Positions 15,727-24,575 of a stretch of 64,000 bases of DNA are shown one piece after another. This stretch comes from Hydrogenophaga sp. PBL-H3. Lineage in GTDB: Bacteria > Pseudomonadota > Gammaproteobacteria > Burkholderiales > Burkholderiaceae_C. Below the pieces are notes generated by a model. The model worked only from the letters and a program-made list of their open reading frames with translations. It searched no databases and was not told where the DNA came from. The stretch lies in contig NZ_CP044972.1 in assembly GCF_010104355.1 (NCBI RefSeq), positions 310,001 through 374,000 of the forward strand, read 5' to 3'. Position 1 is the first letter of the stretch; every line of letters starts with the position of its first letter. The translations under genes and the position numbers were made by a program.

Positions 15727-16593
15727 TCATGTCTTCATCACCGCACCGAAGCGCTGACCTGTGAGTCGCAAGCCAACCCAGACCAGGAGCGTGGACAAGC
15801 CCAGCAGCAGGAAACCGAAGGCCGCGCCCTGGTTCCAGTTGAAGCGGGTGATGAACTGGGTGTAGATCTGCTCGGTGAACCAGAGCGAGTTCTTGCCGCC
15901 CAGCAGCGTGGGCGTGAGGTAGTTGCCCAGGCACAGCATGAAGACCACGATGCAGCCGGCCGCGATGCCGGGCGCCGCGTGGGGAATGACGATGCGGCGC
16001 ACGATGTTGGCGGTGCTGCCGCCGAGGTCGTAGGCGGCCTCGATCAGGCTGTCGTCCAGGCTCTCCAGGCTGTTGACGAGCGGGATCACCATGAACAGCA
16101 GCGAGGCATAGACCAGGCCGACGAGGATGGTGGCATCGCGGTAGAGCAGCTCCACTGGCGCGCTGGCCAGGCCCAGACTCTGCAGCAGGCTGGAGACCAC
16201 GCCGGTCTCGCGCAGCAGGATCAGCCAGCCCAGGGTGCGAACCATCTCGCTGACCCAGAACGGCAGCAGGCACAGCACCAGCAGCACGGTTTTGGCGCGC
16301 CCGCGCGCCACCTTGGCGATGTACCAGGCGGCCGGGAAGGCCAGCAACAAGGTGAACACCGTGGCCAGCACCGACAGCGTGGCCGTGCGCACGAAGGTGT
16401 TCCAGTACAGCGGCTCGTCCACGAAGGTGCGGTACTGGTCCAGGCTGAGCGCGTATTCGCCCGGGCCGGTGCGTGCCTGCAGCGACAGCACCAGCAACTC
16501 CACGTGCGGCAGCACCACCAGGCCCAGCAGCCACAGCAGCATCGGGGCGAGCAGCACCCCGAGAAAGAAGCGGCGGTGGGCGGTCTGGCTCAT
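15727..16593 (-). CDS. potB: Polyamine-type ABC transporter permease (PotB-like)
   Basis: 288 residues from ATG 16593 (MSQTAHRRFFLG). A first transmembrane helix near 12-35 is followed by a large periplasmic loop typical of PotB, then five more helices, and the EAA loop IEAAYDLGGSTANIVRRIV near 195-213. It pairs with the PotC-like protein to form the membrane channel. It starts 8 bases after the stop of the ATPase gene. A longer in-frame reading to 16656 has no family support. Confidence 0.85.
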   Translation of the reverse strand: MSQTAHRRFFLGVLLAPMLLWLLGLVVLPHVELLVLSLQARTGPGEYALSLDQYRTFVDEPLYWNTFVRTATLSVLATVFTLLLAFPAAWYIAKVARGRAKTVLLVLCLLPFWVSEMVRTLGWLILLRETGVVSSLLQSLGLASAPVELLYRDATILVGLVYASLLFMVIPLVNSLESLDDSLIEAAYDLGGSTANIVRRIVIPHAAPGIAAGCIVVFMLCLGNYLTPTLLGGKNSLWFTEQIYTQFITRFNWNQGAAFGFLLLGLSTLLVWVGLRLTGQRFGAVMKT

Positions 16594-16600
16594 CGCGTCG

Positions 16601-17716
16601 TCAGGCCGCGAAACACCAGGCCTGCGCGCTCTGGTAGGCGAAGTGCACCGTCTCACCCGGCTTCAGGTCGGCCAGCCGCCCGGTGAGGGGCAGGGCGATG
16701 TGCAGGGGTGTGTTGCTGCGCGCCTCGCGCACCTGCACGGTGGAGTTGCCGCCGTCGAACAACACGCTGTCGACCACCGCGCTCCAGGCCGGATCGCCAG
16801 CGGGCAACTCGCGTGGGCTGCGCCCGATCTCGATAGCCTCGGGCCGCACGAAGACCACGGCGGCCTGGCCCGCCGAGATGGTGCCCACGGCCTGCGCCCA
16901 CAGCGCCATGCCGCTGCCGGTGCGCAGCTGCACCTGGGCACCGTTGAGCTGCTCCACGTGGCCCTCGAAGCGGTTGTTGTTGCCCACGAAGCCGGCCACG
17001 AACGATGTGGTCGGCTGGTAGTAGAGCTGCTGCGGGCTGCCGACCTGTTCAAACCGGCCCTGGTTCATCACTGCGACCTGGTCCGACATCACCAGCGCTT
17101 CCGACTGGTCGTGCGTGATGTAGACGAAGGTGGTGCCGATCTCGGCCTGCAGTTGCTTGAGCTCGACCTTCATGTGTTCGCGCAGTTTCAGGTCGAGTGC
17201 GCCCAGCGGTTCGTCCAGCAGCAGCAGGGTGGGCTCCAGCACCAGCGATCGCGCGATGGCCACGCGCTGCTTCTGCCCGCCCGAGAGCTGGTCGATGCGT
17301 TTGTGTGCGCTGCCGGGCAGGCCCACGCGCTGCAGCATGTCGGTGACCCGGGCTTGGATGGCCGGGCCCTTGAGTCCACGGCGCTGCAGCCCGTAGGCGA
17401 TGTTCTCGCCCACGCTCATCATGGGAAACAGCGCCAGGTGCTGGAACACCATGTTCACCGGCCGCCGGTTGGGTGGCACGCCCAGCATGGACGCACCCTT
17501 GATGCGCAGGTCGCCGCTGTCGGGCGCGATGAAGCCCGCGATCATGCGCAGCAGCGTGGTCTTGCCACAGCCCGAGGGGCCGAGGATGGAGAAGAACGAA
17601 CCGCGACGGACGTTGAAACTCAAGGCCCGCACCGCCACAAACGCACCAAAGCGTCTGTCGACGGACAGGACCTCAAGATCGTTGTCGCCGGGTGATGCGG
17701 CGCCGGGTGTGGGCAC
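16601..17716 (-). CDS. potA: Polyamine-type ABC transporter ATP-binding protein (PotA-like)
   Basis: 371 residues. Walker A GPSGCGKTTLLRM near 42-54, signature LSGGQKQRVAIARSL near 143-157, Walker B LLLLDEPLGALD near 163-174, switch His in ITHDQSEALVM, and a C-terminal TOBE region (about 285-365). Drives the two permeases by ATP hydrolysis. Its start lies 3 bases from the stop of the binding protein gene. Length and layout match PotA. Confidence 0.92.
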   Translation of the reverse strand: MPTPGAASPGDNDLEVLSVDRRFGAFVAVRALSFNVRRGSFFSILGPSGCGKTTLLRMIAGFIAPDSGDLRIKGASMLGVPPNRRPVNMVFQHLALFPMMSVGENIAYGLQRRGLKGPAIQARVTDMLQRVGLPGSAHKRIDQLSGGQKQRVAIARSLVLEPTLLLLDEPLGALDLKLREHMKVELKQLQAEIGTTFVYITHDQSEALVMSDQVAVMNQGRFEQVGSPQQLYYQPTTSFVAGFVGNNNRFEGHVEQLNGAQVQLRTGSGMALWAQAVGTISAGQAAVVFVRPEAIEIGRSPRELPAGDPAWSAVVDSVLFDGGNSTVQVREARSNTPLHIALPLTGRLADLKPGETVHFAYQSAQAWCFAA

Positions 17717-17719
17717 CGC

Positions 17720-18787
17720 TCAGTTGGCGGCTTTGACGCGGTCGAGCACGCGGCCTTCGATCTCTTCGATGCCGGCGGGCACCGGTGGGTACCACTTGAT
17801 GTTCTTCAGCGCGGCGTCGGGGAAGCTCTCGGCGAACTGCTTCTTGAGCGTGGCGTCGGCCAGTTGGTCGGCGCCTTTGCTGGCGGTGAAGTTGCCGGCG
17901 GCACTGGCGACCTTGGCGGCCACTTCAGGACGCATGTTGAAGTTGATCCAGGCGTAGGCGGCCTCGTCGTTCTTGCCCTTGGCGGGCAGGGCGAAGGTGT
18001 CTACCCAGCCCAGAGCGCCCGACTTCGGCGCGACGAACTTGATGTCCGGGTTGGCCTTGTTGAGCTCCCAGCCGCCGGTGTCCCACATCATGGCGGTGGT
18101 CAGTTCACCCGAGCGGATGCCGGCGAGCAGCTGGTCCTTGCCGTCCCAGTAGAACTTCACGTTCTTCTTGCACTCGGCGAGCTTCTTGCCCATGTCGTCC
18201 ATGAGGGCGGTGTAGGCCTTGGGGTTGTTGTAGAGCTTGAACGGGTCCTTGCCCGATGCAAACGACATGGCGATCAGCGTGGGGCGCTTCAGGCGCATGC
18301 TGACCTTGCCGGCGTTCTCGGCCGTGCACAGGTCGGCGTAATCGGTGGCCTTGGAGGTCTTGGTGTTGACCACCAGGCCGTCGGTGCCCCAGATGTGCGG
18401 CAAGCCATACACCTTGCCAGCCACCGTGGTGTTCTTCTTGGTGGCTTCCAGCATGGACGGGATGAACAGCTCGGACTTGATCTTCTTCAGGTCCATCGCC
18501 TTGTAAATCTTGAACTCGGTCTGTGGGCCGGCAATCCGGTCCTGGCTGGGCTGCACCAGGTCGAAGCCAGCGCCGGCCGTGGCACGCAGCTTGGAGATCA
18601 TCTCTTCGTTGTTCGACAGCGTGACCTCGACCTTGATGCCGGTCTCCTGGGTGAATTGCTCGACCACTTCCTTCGGGGCATAGCCGCCCCAGGTGAGCAG
18701 GCGCAGGGTCTTGTCTTGAGCGCTGGCCCCGGTGGCGGTAGAAACCAGCAAGGTGGCCAGAGCCATGCGATGGAGGGTACGGTTCAT
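17720..18787 (-). CDS. potD: Polyamine-type periplasmic substrate-binding protein (PotD-like)
   Basis: 355 residues. Signal peptide at residues 1-23 (LATLLVSTATGASA, cut before QDKT). The mature part begins TLRLLTWGGYAPKEVVEQF, typical of PotD/PotF-like receptors, and includes LPHIWGTDGLVVNT and AMMWDTGGWELN. It delivers the substrate to the PotABC-like importer encoded downstream. ATG 18787 is chosen because it begins the signal peptide. A promoter with a perfect TTGACA box lies about 90-118 bases upstream. Confidence 0.88.
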   Translation of the reverse strand: MNRTLHRMALATLLVSTATGASAQDKTLRLLTWGGYAPKEVVEQFTQETGIKVEVTLSNNEEMISKLRATAGAGFDLVQPSQDRIAGPQTEFKIYKAMDLKKIKSELFIPSMLEATKKNTTVAGKVYGLPHIWGTDGLVVNTKTSKATDYADLCTAENAGKVSMRLKRPTLIAMSFASGKDPFKLYNNPKAYTALMDDMGKKLAECKKNVKFYWDGKDQLLAGIRSGELTTAMMWDTGGWELNKANPDIKFVAPKSGALGWVDTFALPAKGKNDEAAYAWINFNMRPEVAAKVASAAGNFTASKGADQLADATLKKQFAESFPDAALKNIKWYPPVPAGIEEIEGRVLDRVKAAN

Positions 18788-18877
18788 GTGGAGACTCACT
18801 TTCAAAGGTGACAGATCGGTGAAAAGGAGGTGACGACACGGCGATGGCCGGATGACAAACCGGCCGAGGCAGGCGCC

Positions 18878-18905
18878 ACTATGGTCCAACCGCAAGCCTT
18901 GTCAA
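18878..18905 (-). promoter_or_regulatory. Putative sigma-70 promoter of the potDABC operon
   Basis: On the minus strand TTGACA (18905-18900) is followed after 16 bases by CATAGT (18883-18878), a perfect -35 and a 4/6 -10 box. It would start transcription near 18871, about 84 bases before the potD ATG. It points away from mnmA. Confidence 0.45.
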
Positions 18906-19000
18906 GCCGCGACGGTCCCGATTCGGGCAGCGCGACGGTACGACCGTGGCGTGACGTTTCGGTGACAGCCCTGGAGAAGGCGGGGCATGGACACGGCTGG

Positions 19001-19006
19001 GATAAT
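19001..19006 (+). promoter_or_regulatory. Putative -10 box giving a (nearly) leaderless mnmA transcript
   Basis: GATAAT ends 6 bases before the mnmA ATG at 19013, so transcription would start at or within a base or two of the start codon. No Shine-Dalgarno sequence is placed in front of that ATG and the -35 region is poor. Confidence 0.35.
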
Positions 19007-19012
19007 CCTGGC

Positions 19013-20128
19013 ATGGCAAGCAAACAGCGTGTGGTGGTGGGATTGAGCGGGGGCGTGGACTCCGCGGTGAGCGCGTACCTGCTCAAGCAGCAGGGGTATG
19101 AGGTCATCGGCATCTTCATGAAGAACTGGGAAGACGACGACGACGGCGAATACTGCTCGACGCGGCAGGACTTCCTGGACGCCGCCAGCGTGGCCGACGT
19201 GCTGGGCATCGACATCGAGCACGTGAACTTTGCCGCCGAGTACAAGGACCGCGTGTTTGCCGAATTCCTGCGCGAGTACCAGGCCGGGCGCACGCCCAAC
19301 CCCGACATCCTGTGCAACGCCGAGATCAAGTTCAAGGCCTTTCTCGACCACGCCATGCGCCTGGGCGCCGAGAAGATCGCCACCGGCCACTACGCCCGGG
19401 TGCGTGAGCGCAACGGGTCGTTCGAGCTGCTCAAGGGCCGCGATCCGCTGAAAGACCAGAGTTACTTCTTGCACCGCCTGAACCAGGCGCAACTGAGCAA
19501 GACGCTGTTCCCGGTGGGTGAACTGCCCAAGACCGAGGTGCGCCGCATCGCTGCCGAGATCGCCTTGCCCAATGCGAAGAAGAAGGACAGCACCGGCATC
19601 TGCTTCATTGGCGAGCGCCCGTTTCGCGATTTCCTTAACCGCTACATCGCCAAGGAGCCTGGCCCGATCAAGGACGAAAAAGGCCGGGTGCTGGGCCAGC
19701 ACGTGGGCCTGAGCTTCTACACGCTCGGACAACGCCAGGGCCTGGGGATCGGGGGCGTCAAGGCCAAGGGCGCTCAGAAGGGCGGCAACGATCACGCACC
19801 CTGGTTCGTGGCCCGCAAGGACATGGCGAGCAACACGCTGTGGGTAGTGCAGGGGCACGACCACCCCTGGTTGCTCACGCCACGGCTGAGCGCGCAGGAC
19901 GTGAGCTGGGTGGCGGGCCATGCGCCGGCGGCAGGGGACGTGGGCGCCAAGACGCGTTACCGCCAGGCCGACGCGCCCTGCGTGCTGCAGCCGCAGGGCG
20001 ACAGCCATTTCGATCTCCAGTTCAGGGAGGCACAGTGGGCTGTGACACCGGGCCAGAGCGCGGTGATCTACAAGGGGGAGATCTGCCTGGGCGGTGGCGT
20101 GATCACCACCGACGCGGCCAGCGCCTGA
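19013..20128 (+). CDS. mnmA: tRNA-specific 2-thiouridylase MnmA
   Basis: 371 residues. PP-loop ATP site [15 protein letters not shown] near 9-23; the two catalytic cysteines of the family are in [12 protein letters not shown] (near 98) and [13 protein letters not shown] (near 200). Transfers sulfur to U34 of tRNA-Lys, -Glu and -Gln. ATG 19013 gives the family N-terminus; upstream in-frame sequence is not conserved-looking. The gene runs into DUF3422, convergent, with only 6 bases between stops. Confidence 0.96.
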   Translation: MASKQRVVVGLSGGVDSAVSAYLLKQQGYEVIGIFMKNWEDDDDGEYCSTRQDFLDAASVADVLGIDIEHVNFAAEYKDRVFAEFLREYQAGRTPNPDILCNAEIKFKAFLDHAMRLGAEKIATGHYARVRERNGSFELLKGRDPLKDQSYFLHRLNQAQLSKTLFPVGELPKTEVRRIAAEIALPNAKKKDSTGICFIGERPFRDFLNRYIAKEPGPIKDEKGRVLGQHVGLSFYTLGQRQGLGIGGVKAKGAQKGGNDHAPWFVARKDMASNTLWVVQGHDHPWLLTPRLSAQDVSWVAGHAPAAGDVGAKTRYRQADAPCVLQPQGDSHFDLQFREAQWAVTPGQSAVIYKGEICLGGGVITTDAASA

Positions 20129-20134
20129 AGGCTT

Positions 20135-21502
20135 TCAGGGCGCCTTGGGCGGGGCGTTCAGGCGCTCGTGGATGCGCCGCGTGGTGCGCCACACCACCCA
20201 CAGCACCAGCGGCACCAAGGCGCCGGCAGCCATTTCCGGCTGGATCGGCAGGCCAGCGGCCTTGGCGCCCTTGGCGATGTAGAGCAACAGGCTGATCACG
20301 TAGTAGGAGATGGCGGCGATCGACAGGCCTTCCACCGTGGTCTGCAGTTGCAGCTGCAGTTCCTGGCCTCGGGTGAGCTTGGCGAGAAGCTGCTGGTTTT
20401 GTGCCTCGGTGACAATGTCGACTCGCGTGCGCAGCAGCGCGCTGGTGCGGGAGACGCGTTCTGACAGCGAGGCCAGGCGTTGCGCGCTGGCCGCCACCGT
20501 GGCCATGGCTGGTGAAAGCCGGCGCTGCATGAACTCGCCGATGGTCTGCGTGCCCGGGATCGGCTTCTCGCGCAACTCCGCGATGCGCTGCGTGACCACC
20601 GCGTCGTAGGCGCGCGTGGCTGCGAAGCGGTAGGTGTTCTCTGCCGTGGCGCGCTCCACGCGCGCTGCCAGAGAAATCAGCTGGTCCAGCAGTTCCTGCT
20701 CCGAGGTGGACTTGTTCTCCAGCTGCGCCGTGATGGTGGCCAGCTGCGCTTCGGCCTGCGTCAGCATGGGCGCCAGCGCCTTGACCGCGGGCAGGCCGCG
20801 CAGCGCCATGAGGCGGTAGGTTTCGATTTCGAACAGGCGTTGGGAAATGCGGCCGGCCCGCGTTTCGCTCGTGTCTGGCGGTGTGATGACCAGCATGCGC
20901 TCGAAGCCTGAGGGGCGCAGATGGAAGTCGGTCAGGGCCCACGAATGACCGCCACCCAGCTGCGAGGCAACCACGGTGCGCCCCCCAAACCAGCGTTGCG
21001 CCGGGCCCATCAGAGCGGCCTGAGCAGCAGGATTCTGATCGGGTAAATCGGCCTGCAACATCACCATCTTGATCGCGGCCACGGTGCGCCCGGGGATCTC
21101 GCGCAGCCAGCCCGGCGGTGTGACCAGCGCGTCCAGCAGCTCTGGCTCGCTGGTGCCCAGGCCGGTGGCCTCGGGCAGGGGCTGCACGATGGAGTAGCGG
21201 GTGAACTCGGTGTGGCGCTCCCACTTGAGCGTGTAGCCCTCGAAGCGCAGGCGCAGGAAGTTGCCGCGCATCTGCTCGGGTGTGAGGGCATCCTGCCCGG
21301 GCAGCCGGCGCAGGTGCTCACACTCCTGCTCGCGGCTCACGCCTTCATTGAGCACGGCCACAAAAACGATCAGCACTGGCAGGCGGATGCGCGCGGCCGG
21401 TCGCGCATGCACTTCGTTGTGCAACTCTTCGCGCAGCGCGTCGTCGGGCGGCAGGGCACTGGGCGGGGTAGGGCTTGCGGCAGCGGGAGTGGACGAATTC
21501 AT
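20135..21502 (-). CDS. DUF3422 family membrane-anchored protein
   Basis: 455 residues, matching DUF3422: N-terminal LREELHNEVHARPAARIRLP near 24-43, a long mixed domain, a helical, probably coiled-coil region about 255-385, and two C-terminal transmembrane segments (about 392-440: GLSIAAISYYVISLLLYIA and GALVPLVLWVVWR). The function of the family is unknown; the shape suggests a cytoplasmic body tethered to the inner membrane. The first 20 residues are rich in Ser, Pro and Ala. Confidence 0.85.
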   Translation of the reverse strand: MNSSTPAAASPTPPSALPPDDALREELHNEVHARPAARIRLPVLIVFVAVLNEGVSREQECEHLRRLPGQDALTPEQMRGNFLRLRFEGYTLKWERHTEFTRYSIVQPLPEATGLGTSEPELLDALVTPPGWLREIPGRTVAAIKMVMLQADLPDQNPAAQAALMGPAQRWFGGRTVVASQLGGGHSWALTDFHLRPSGFERMLVITPPDTSETRAGRISQRLFEIETYRLMALRGLPAVKALAPMLTQAEAQLATITAQLENKSTSEQELLDQLISLAARVERATAENTYRFAATRAYDAVVTQRIAELREKPIPGTQTIGEFMQRRLSPAMATVAASAQRLASLSERVSRTSALLRTRVDIVTEAQNQQLLAKLTRGQELQLQLQTTVEGLSIAAISYYVISLLLYIAKGAKAAGLPIQPEMAAGALVPLVLWVVWRTTRRIHERLNAPPKAP

Positions 21503-21576
21503 CGGCGCATGGACTCTGGGAGTTGGGCTGCCGCCAACTGTATGCCAAGGTGGGTGCTGCGCCCCACCGCATCCGA

Positions 21577-22611
21577 TCAGGATGTGCCGAACGGGCGCCT
21601 GAGCCAGGCAACGCCGGAGACTGGCGCGCTGCCTGTCGTTGCGCGCTTCTCCATCTGCCAGTGGGGCGAGGCCGCCAGTGGAGCCACCTCGGTCGACGCC
21701 CAGCCAGAAGGGTCCTCGCTGGCGTATTCGAGTGCCGGGCGGCGCGATATCTCAGCCGCGTGCCGTGCGATGCGGGTCGGCTGTGCCATGAGGTCCCGGT
21801 GCTTTTTCAGTGCCGCCTGGATCATGCGGCTCACAAAGCCCGGGCCTGCGGGTTTGGCAATGAAGCGGAAGATCTGTCCTTCGTTGATCAGCCGGCTGAT
21901 GGTGCTGCTGTCGCGCTCAGCGGTGTAGATCATGGCCACGATGTTCGGGCTGCTCCGTTTCACCGCCCTGATGAGTTCCACGGTGGAACCATTGCCAGAG
22001 TCGGTGTCGGCCACGATCACGGCCACCTTGTGGCGATGCAGCAGGCTGACCGCTTCGCTGGGATTGCGGGCCCACAACAGCAGCATCGTGTCATCCAGAA
22101 GGGTGCGCAGCTGGTGCTCGATGGTGGGGTCTTCGTCCATGAGGAGGAAGGCCTCGGTGCGGCTGTCGCGCAGGCTGTCCAGCGCCATGTCCATGATCGT
22201 CGCCGGTTCTGCGTCACGCTGCAAGGGCACCTCGCGTGCCACGGTGGCCGCGTAGGAGACCGTGTCGATCAGGTGCTGGTTGTCCCAGGGTTTGCGGATG
22301 AAGCGAAACACCTCGCTGTCGTTGACCGAGCGAAGCACGTCGGTGTATTCCGAATAACCGGTGAGCAGCAGCCGCATGGTGTTGGGCGATGTTTCCTTGA
22401 CCCGTTCGAGGAATTCGGTGCCGGTCATGCTGGGCATGCGCTGATCGCTGATCACTACGTCGAATTCGCTGTTGCGAATGAGCTCAAGACCTTCGCTGGC
22501 ATCGGTTGCGGACGACACGTCAAAGCGGCCTCGCAGCAGCCAGTTGAGCGAGCGCAGCACGCTGGGTTCATCGTCCACACACAGGACACGGGGTTTGTGA
22601 GTTTCTTTCAT
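21577..22611 (-). CDS. Response regulator with two receiver domains
   Basis: 344 residues. First receiver about 8-125: RVLCVDDEP acidic pocket, phospho-Asp in VVISDQRMPSMTG, Thr/Lys positions in LLLTGYSE and IRKPWD; this matches the RpfG-type receiver group. A second, more divergent receiver follows at about 150-270 (DTMLLLWARN, VIVADTDSGNGSTVE, MIYTAERDSS, IAKPAGPG). No recognised output domain follows in the last 60 residues. Its ATG overlaps the stop of the truncated kinase gene (ATGA), so that kinase was once its cognate partner. Confidence 0.8.
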   Translation of the reverse strand: MKETHKPRVLCVDDEPSVLRSLNWLLRGRFDVSSATDASEGLELIRNSEFDVVISDQRMPSMTGTEFLERVKETSPNTMRLLLTGYSEYTDVLRSVNDSEVFRFIRKPWDNQHLIDTVSYAATVAREVPLQRDAEPATIMDMALDSLRDSRTEAFLLMDEDPTIEHQLRTLLDDTMLLLWARNPSEAVSLLHRHKVAVIVADTDSGNGSTVELIRAVKRSSPNIVAMIYTAERDSSTISRLINEGQIFRFIAKPAGPGFVSRMIQAALKKHRDLMAQPTRIARHAAEISRRPALEYASEDPSGWASTEVAPLAASPHWQMEKRATTGSAPVSGVAWLRRPFGTS

Positions 22612-23078
22612 GTGGGTTGACCTGCTGGAATGGGAAGTTCGATCTGGAAGGTGGTACCGATGTCCACCTGGGTTTTCACGGTCAGGGTGCCGCCGTGCTC
22701 GGTCACGATGTCCCTGGCAATCGACAGACCCAGCCCGGTGCCTGTGGCTGCCGGCTTGGTGGTGAAGTAGGGGTCGAAGATGCGCGGCAGGACGTCATCG
22801 GGAATGCCCTTGCCGGAGTCCTCGACCGTGATGCGGATGTGCCGACCGGCCATGGCGGTGGACACCGTGATCACGCCTGCGCCGTCGATGGCCTGGGCCG
22901 CGTTCATGATCAGGTTCAGAAACACCTGGTTGAGCTGGGACACATGGCACTCCAGCCTGGGGAGCTTCGAGCATTTCTGGACCACTCTGATCTTGGTCGA
23001 GATCACGGCCTTGGCGATGTAGATCACGCTGGCCAGGGTGGCGTTGAGGTCGACCTCTGCTGTGCGTGAGTGATCCAC
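22608..23078 (-). CDS. Truncated sensor histidine kinase (catalytic domain only), 5' end lost
   Basis: 156 residues from GTG 23078. It has the ATPase half of a kinase: N box NQVFLNLIMNAAQAID, G1 VEDSGKGIPDD, F box IFDPYFTTK, G2 GTGLGLSIARDIV. The dimerisation helix is cut: recognisable homology continues upstream only to about 23108 (LAANLRNFTRVDHS), and the helix carrying the phospho-acceptor His is missing. No ATG exists upstream in frame before a stop near 23190. It is coupled to the response regulator. Likely a decayed gene; it could still be translated from the GTG. Confidence 0.75.
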   Translation of the reverse strand: MDHSRTAEVDLNATLASVIYIAKAVISTKIRVVQKCSKLPRLECHVSQLNQVFLNLIMNAAQAIDGAGVITVSTAMAGRHIRITVEDSGKGIPDDVLPRIFDPYFTTKPAATGTGLGLSIARDIVTEHGGTLTVKTQVDIGTTFQIELPIPAGQPT

Positions 23079-23095
23079 CCGGGTGAAGTTGCGCA

Positions 23096-23116
23096 GGTTG
23101 GCTGCCAGCGAACACC
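23096..23116. other. Junction between two 5'-truncated, divergently oriented kinase genes
   Basis: Within these bases kinase homology on the minus strand (ending upstream at LAANLRNF) meets kinase homology on the plus strand (beginning LPANTLLAYPVMVG). Nothing like a promoter or a normal N-terminus fits between. A single deletion between two formerly divergent genes, or an assembly collapse, would produce this. Confidence 0.7.
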
Positions 23117-24001
23117 TTGCTGGCTTACCCGGTGATGGTGGGTTCGGCGGTTGAAATGCTGTTGTTGTCCTTTGCCTTGGCCGATCGCATCAAGGCCGAT
23201 CGTGAAGCGAAGGAGCTGGCGCTGTCCATGGGCTTGCGCGCGCAGGTGAAGAATCAGGAGGCCGAGCGGCAGTCGATTGAAAAATCGCGCTTCCTCGCGG
23301 CGGTGAGCCACGACCTGCGCCAGCCGCTGTTTGCCATGGGCTTGGCCACGGAGAGCCTGCGCGCACGGGAGCCCGCGCACGACCCTGTGGTTCTGCAAAT
23401 GAAATCTGCGCTTGGGTCGGCCAATGGCTTGCTGGACTCGATCATGACGACGGCACGCCTGGAAACCGGCTCATTGAGAGCGAACAGGTCCAACTTCTCC
23501 ATTCAACCGCTGCTGGATCGGGTGGACCTGACTTTTGAGCTCCAGGCCAGGGCCAAGGGGTTGCGCTGGGTGGTCACGCCCAGCATCGCGTGCGTGCACA
23601 GCGATGCCTTGCTGCTGGAGCGCATGGTCAGCAATCTGGTGTCCAACGCGGTGCGCTTCATCCAGTCCGGGGGCGTGGTTGTCTCGTGCCGCCCCAGCGG
23701 GTCGTGTTTGTTGCTGCAGGTTTGGGACACGGGTTCCGGCATCGATTCGGCTCACCACGAAGCGATCTTCACCGAATACTTTCGGGGGGAGCCCGAGACC
23801 GGAGGCGACAACGGCGTGGGGCTGGGCCTCTTCATCGTTAAGAACTGCGCTGCGATATTGGAGATTGCCCTGTCGTTGCGATCGGTGCCCGGCCGCGGTT
23901 CTTGCTTTTCGCTGCGCATTCCGCTGGACCGATCCGACGCCCAGGGCCAGGCTGTGTTGGCGGATCTTCAGCAAAGCCCCCCGACCGACGGGTCGGTTTG
24001 A
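23117..24001 (+). CDS. Truncated 7TMR-DISM-type sensor histidine kinase, N-terminus lost
   Basis: 294 residues from a TTG at 23117. It opens with PVMVGSAVEMLLLSFALADRI, which resembles the last membrane helix of 7TMR-DISM receptors, then a short coiled coil (about 27-55), the phospho-acceptor helix AAVSHDLRQPLFAMGL (His near 66), and an ATPase domain with N box MVSNLVSNAVRF, G1 VWDTGSGID and G2 GVGLGLFIVKN. The extracellular sensor and six of seven helices are absent, and an in-frame stop lies at 23084. No Shine-Dalgarno site precedes the TTG. Probably a pseudogene remnant. Its 3' end overlaps the convergent Nudix gene by 34 bases. Confidence 0.7.
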   Translation: MLAYPVMVGSAVEMLLLSFALADRIKADREAKELALSMGLRAQVKNQEAERQSIEKSRFLAAVSHDLRQPLFAMGLATESLRAREPAHDPVVLQMKSALGSANGLLDSIMTTARLETGSLRANRSNFSIQPLLDRVDLTFELQARAKGLRWVVTPSIACVHSDALLLERMVSNLVSNAVRFIQSGGVVVSCRPSGSCLLLQVWDTGSGIDSAHHEAIFTEYFRGEPETGGDNGVGLGLFIVKNCAAILEIALSLRSVPGRGSCFSLRIPLDRSDAQGQAVLADLQQSPPTDGSV

Positions 24002-24462
24002 ACCAGGGCGAGGGGATAGCGCAGACCCGCAAGGTGGTCTTCCATGCACCGCAGCACCAGTGAGCTGCGGTGACGCGCAGCGCTGAGTCGGACCTCGTCA
24101 GGTGTGAGCCACAGCGTCCTGACGATGCCGGTGTCCAGGCTGAGTCCCGGCACCACATCCCCCAGCTCGCCGCAAAAAGCAAACCGCAGGTAGGTGATGT
24201 CCTCGTCTTCGGCAGGGGTCTGGCCCGCCCGTTGAAACCGCGAGAGGTACACGCCCACCAGCGCCGTGGGGGTGAATCGGTGGGTGGTCTCCTCCAGCGT
24301 TTCGCGCACCACACCTTCGGCCGGGCTTTCGCCGGGGTCCAGGTGGCCGGCCGGGTTGTTCAGGCGCAAGCCCTCCGGCGTGTACTCTTCGATCAACAGG
24401 TATTTGCCGTCGCGTTCGATGACGGCGGCCACGGTGACACTGGGTTTCCAACGGATGGGCAT
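23968..24462 (-). CDS. Nudix hydrolase (NudJ-like)
   Basis: 164 residues. The Nudix box is complete: GHLDPGESPAEGVVRETLEE (near 39-58), the Mg2+-binding helix that cleaves nucleoside diphosphate derivatives. Length and the N-terminus KPSVTVAAVIERDGKYLLIEE resemble the NudJ group of nucleotide phosphatases. In betaproteobacteria such genes often lie next to mnmA, which is 4 kb away here, perhaps separated by insertion of the kinase genes. The 113-base gap upstream is shared with the divergent transhydrogenase operon. Confidence 0.85.
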   Translation of the reverse strand: MPIRWKPSVTVAAVIERDGKYLLIEEYTPEGLRLNNPAGHLDPGESPAEGVVRETLEETTHRFTPTALVGVYLSRFQRAGQTPAEDEDITYLRFAFCGELGDVVPGLSLDTGIVRTLWLTPDEVRLSAARHRSSLVLRCMEDHLAGLRYPLALVQTDPSVGGLC

Positions 24463-24575
24463 GAGCGATTATCTTGCCATGGGGGCTGTGGTGCTGTCCT
24501 CTAACAGCATGGTCGAGCAGCCGTTTCAGTTAAGCTCGGCTGTTGTTTTTCCAACCCGCGAGCGAGGAGACGTTC

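Noticed and set aside
20128-20160. Hairpin between the convergent mnmA and DUF3422 genes as a bidirectional terminator
   Set aside because: The stem needs a bulge and no T tract follows on either side.
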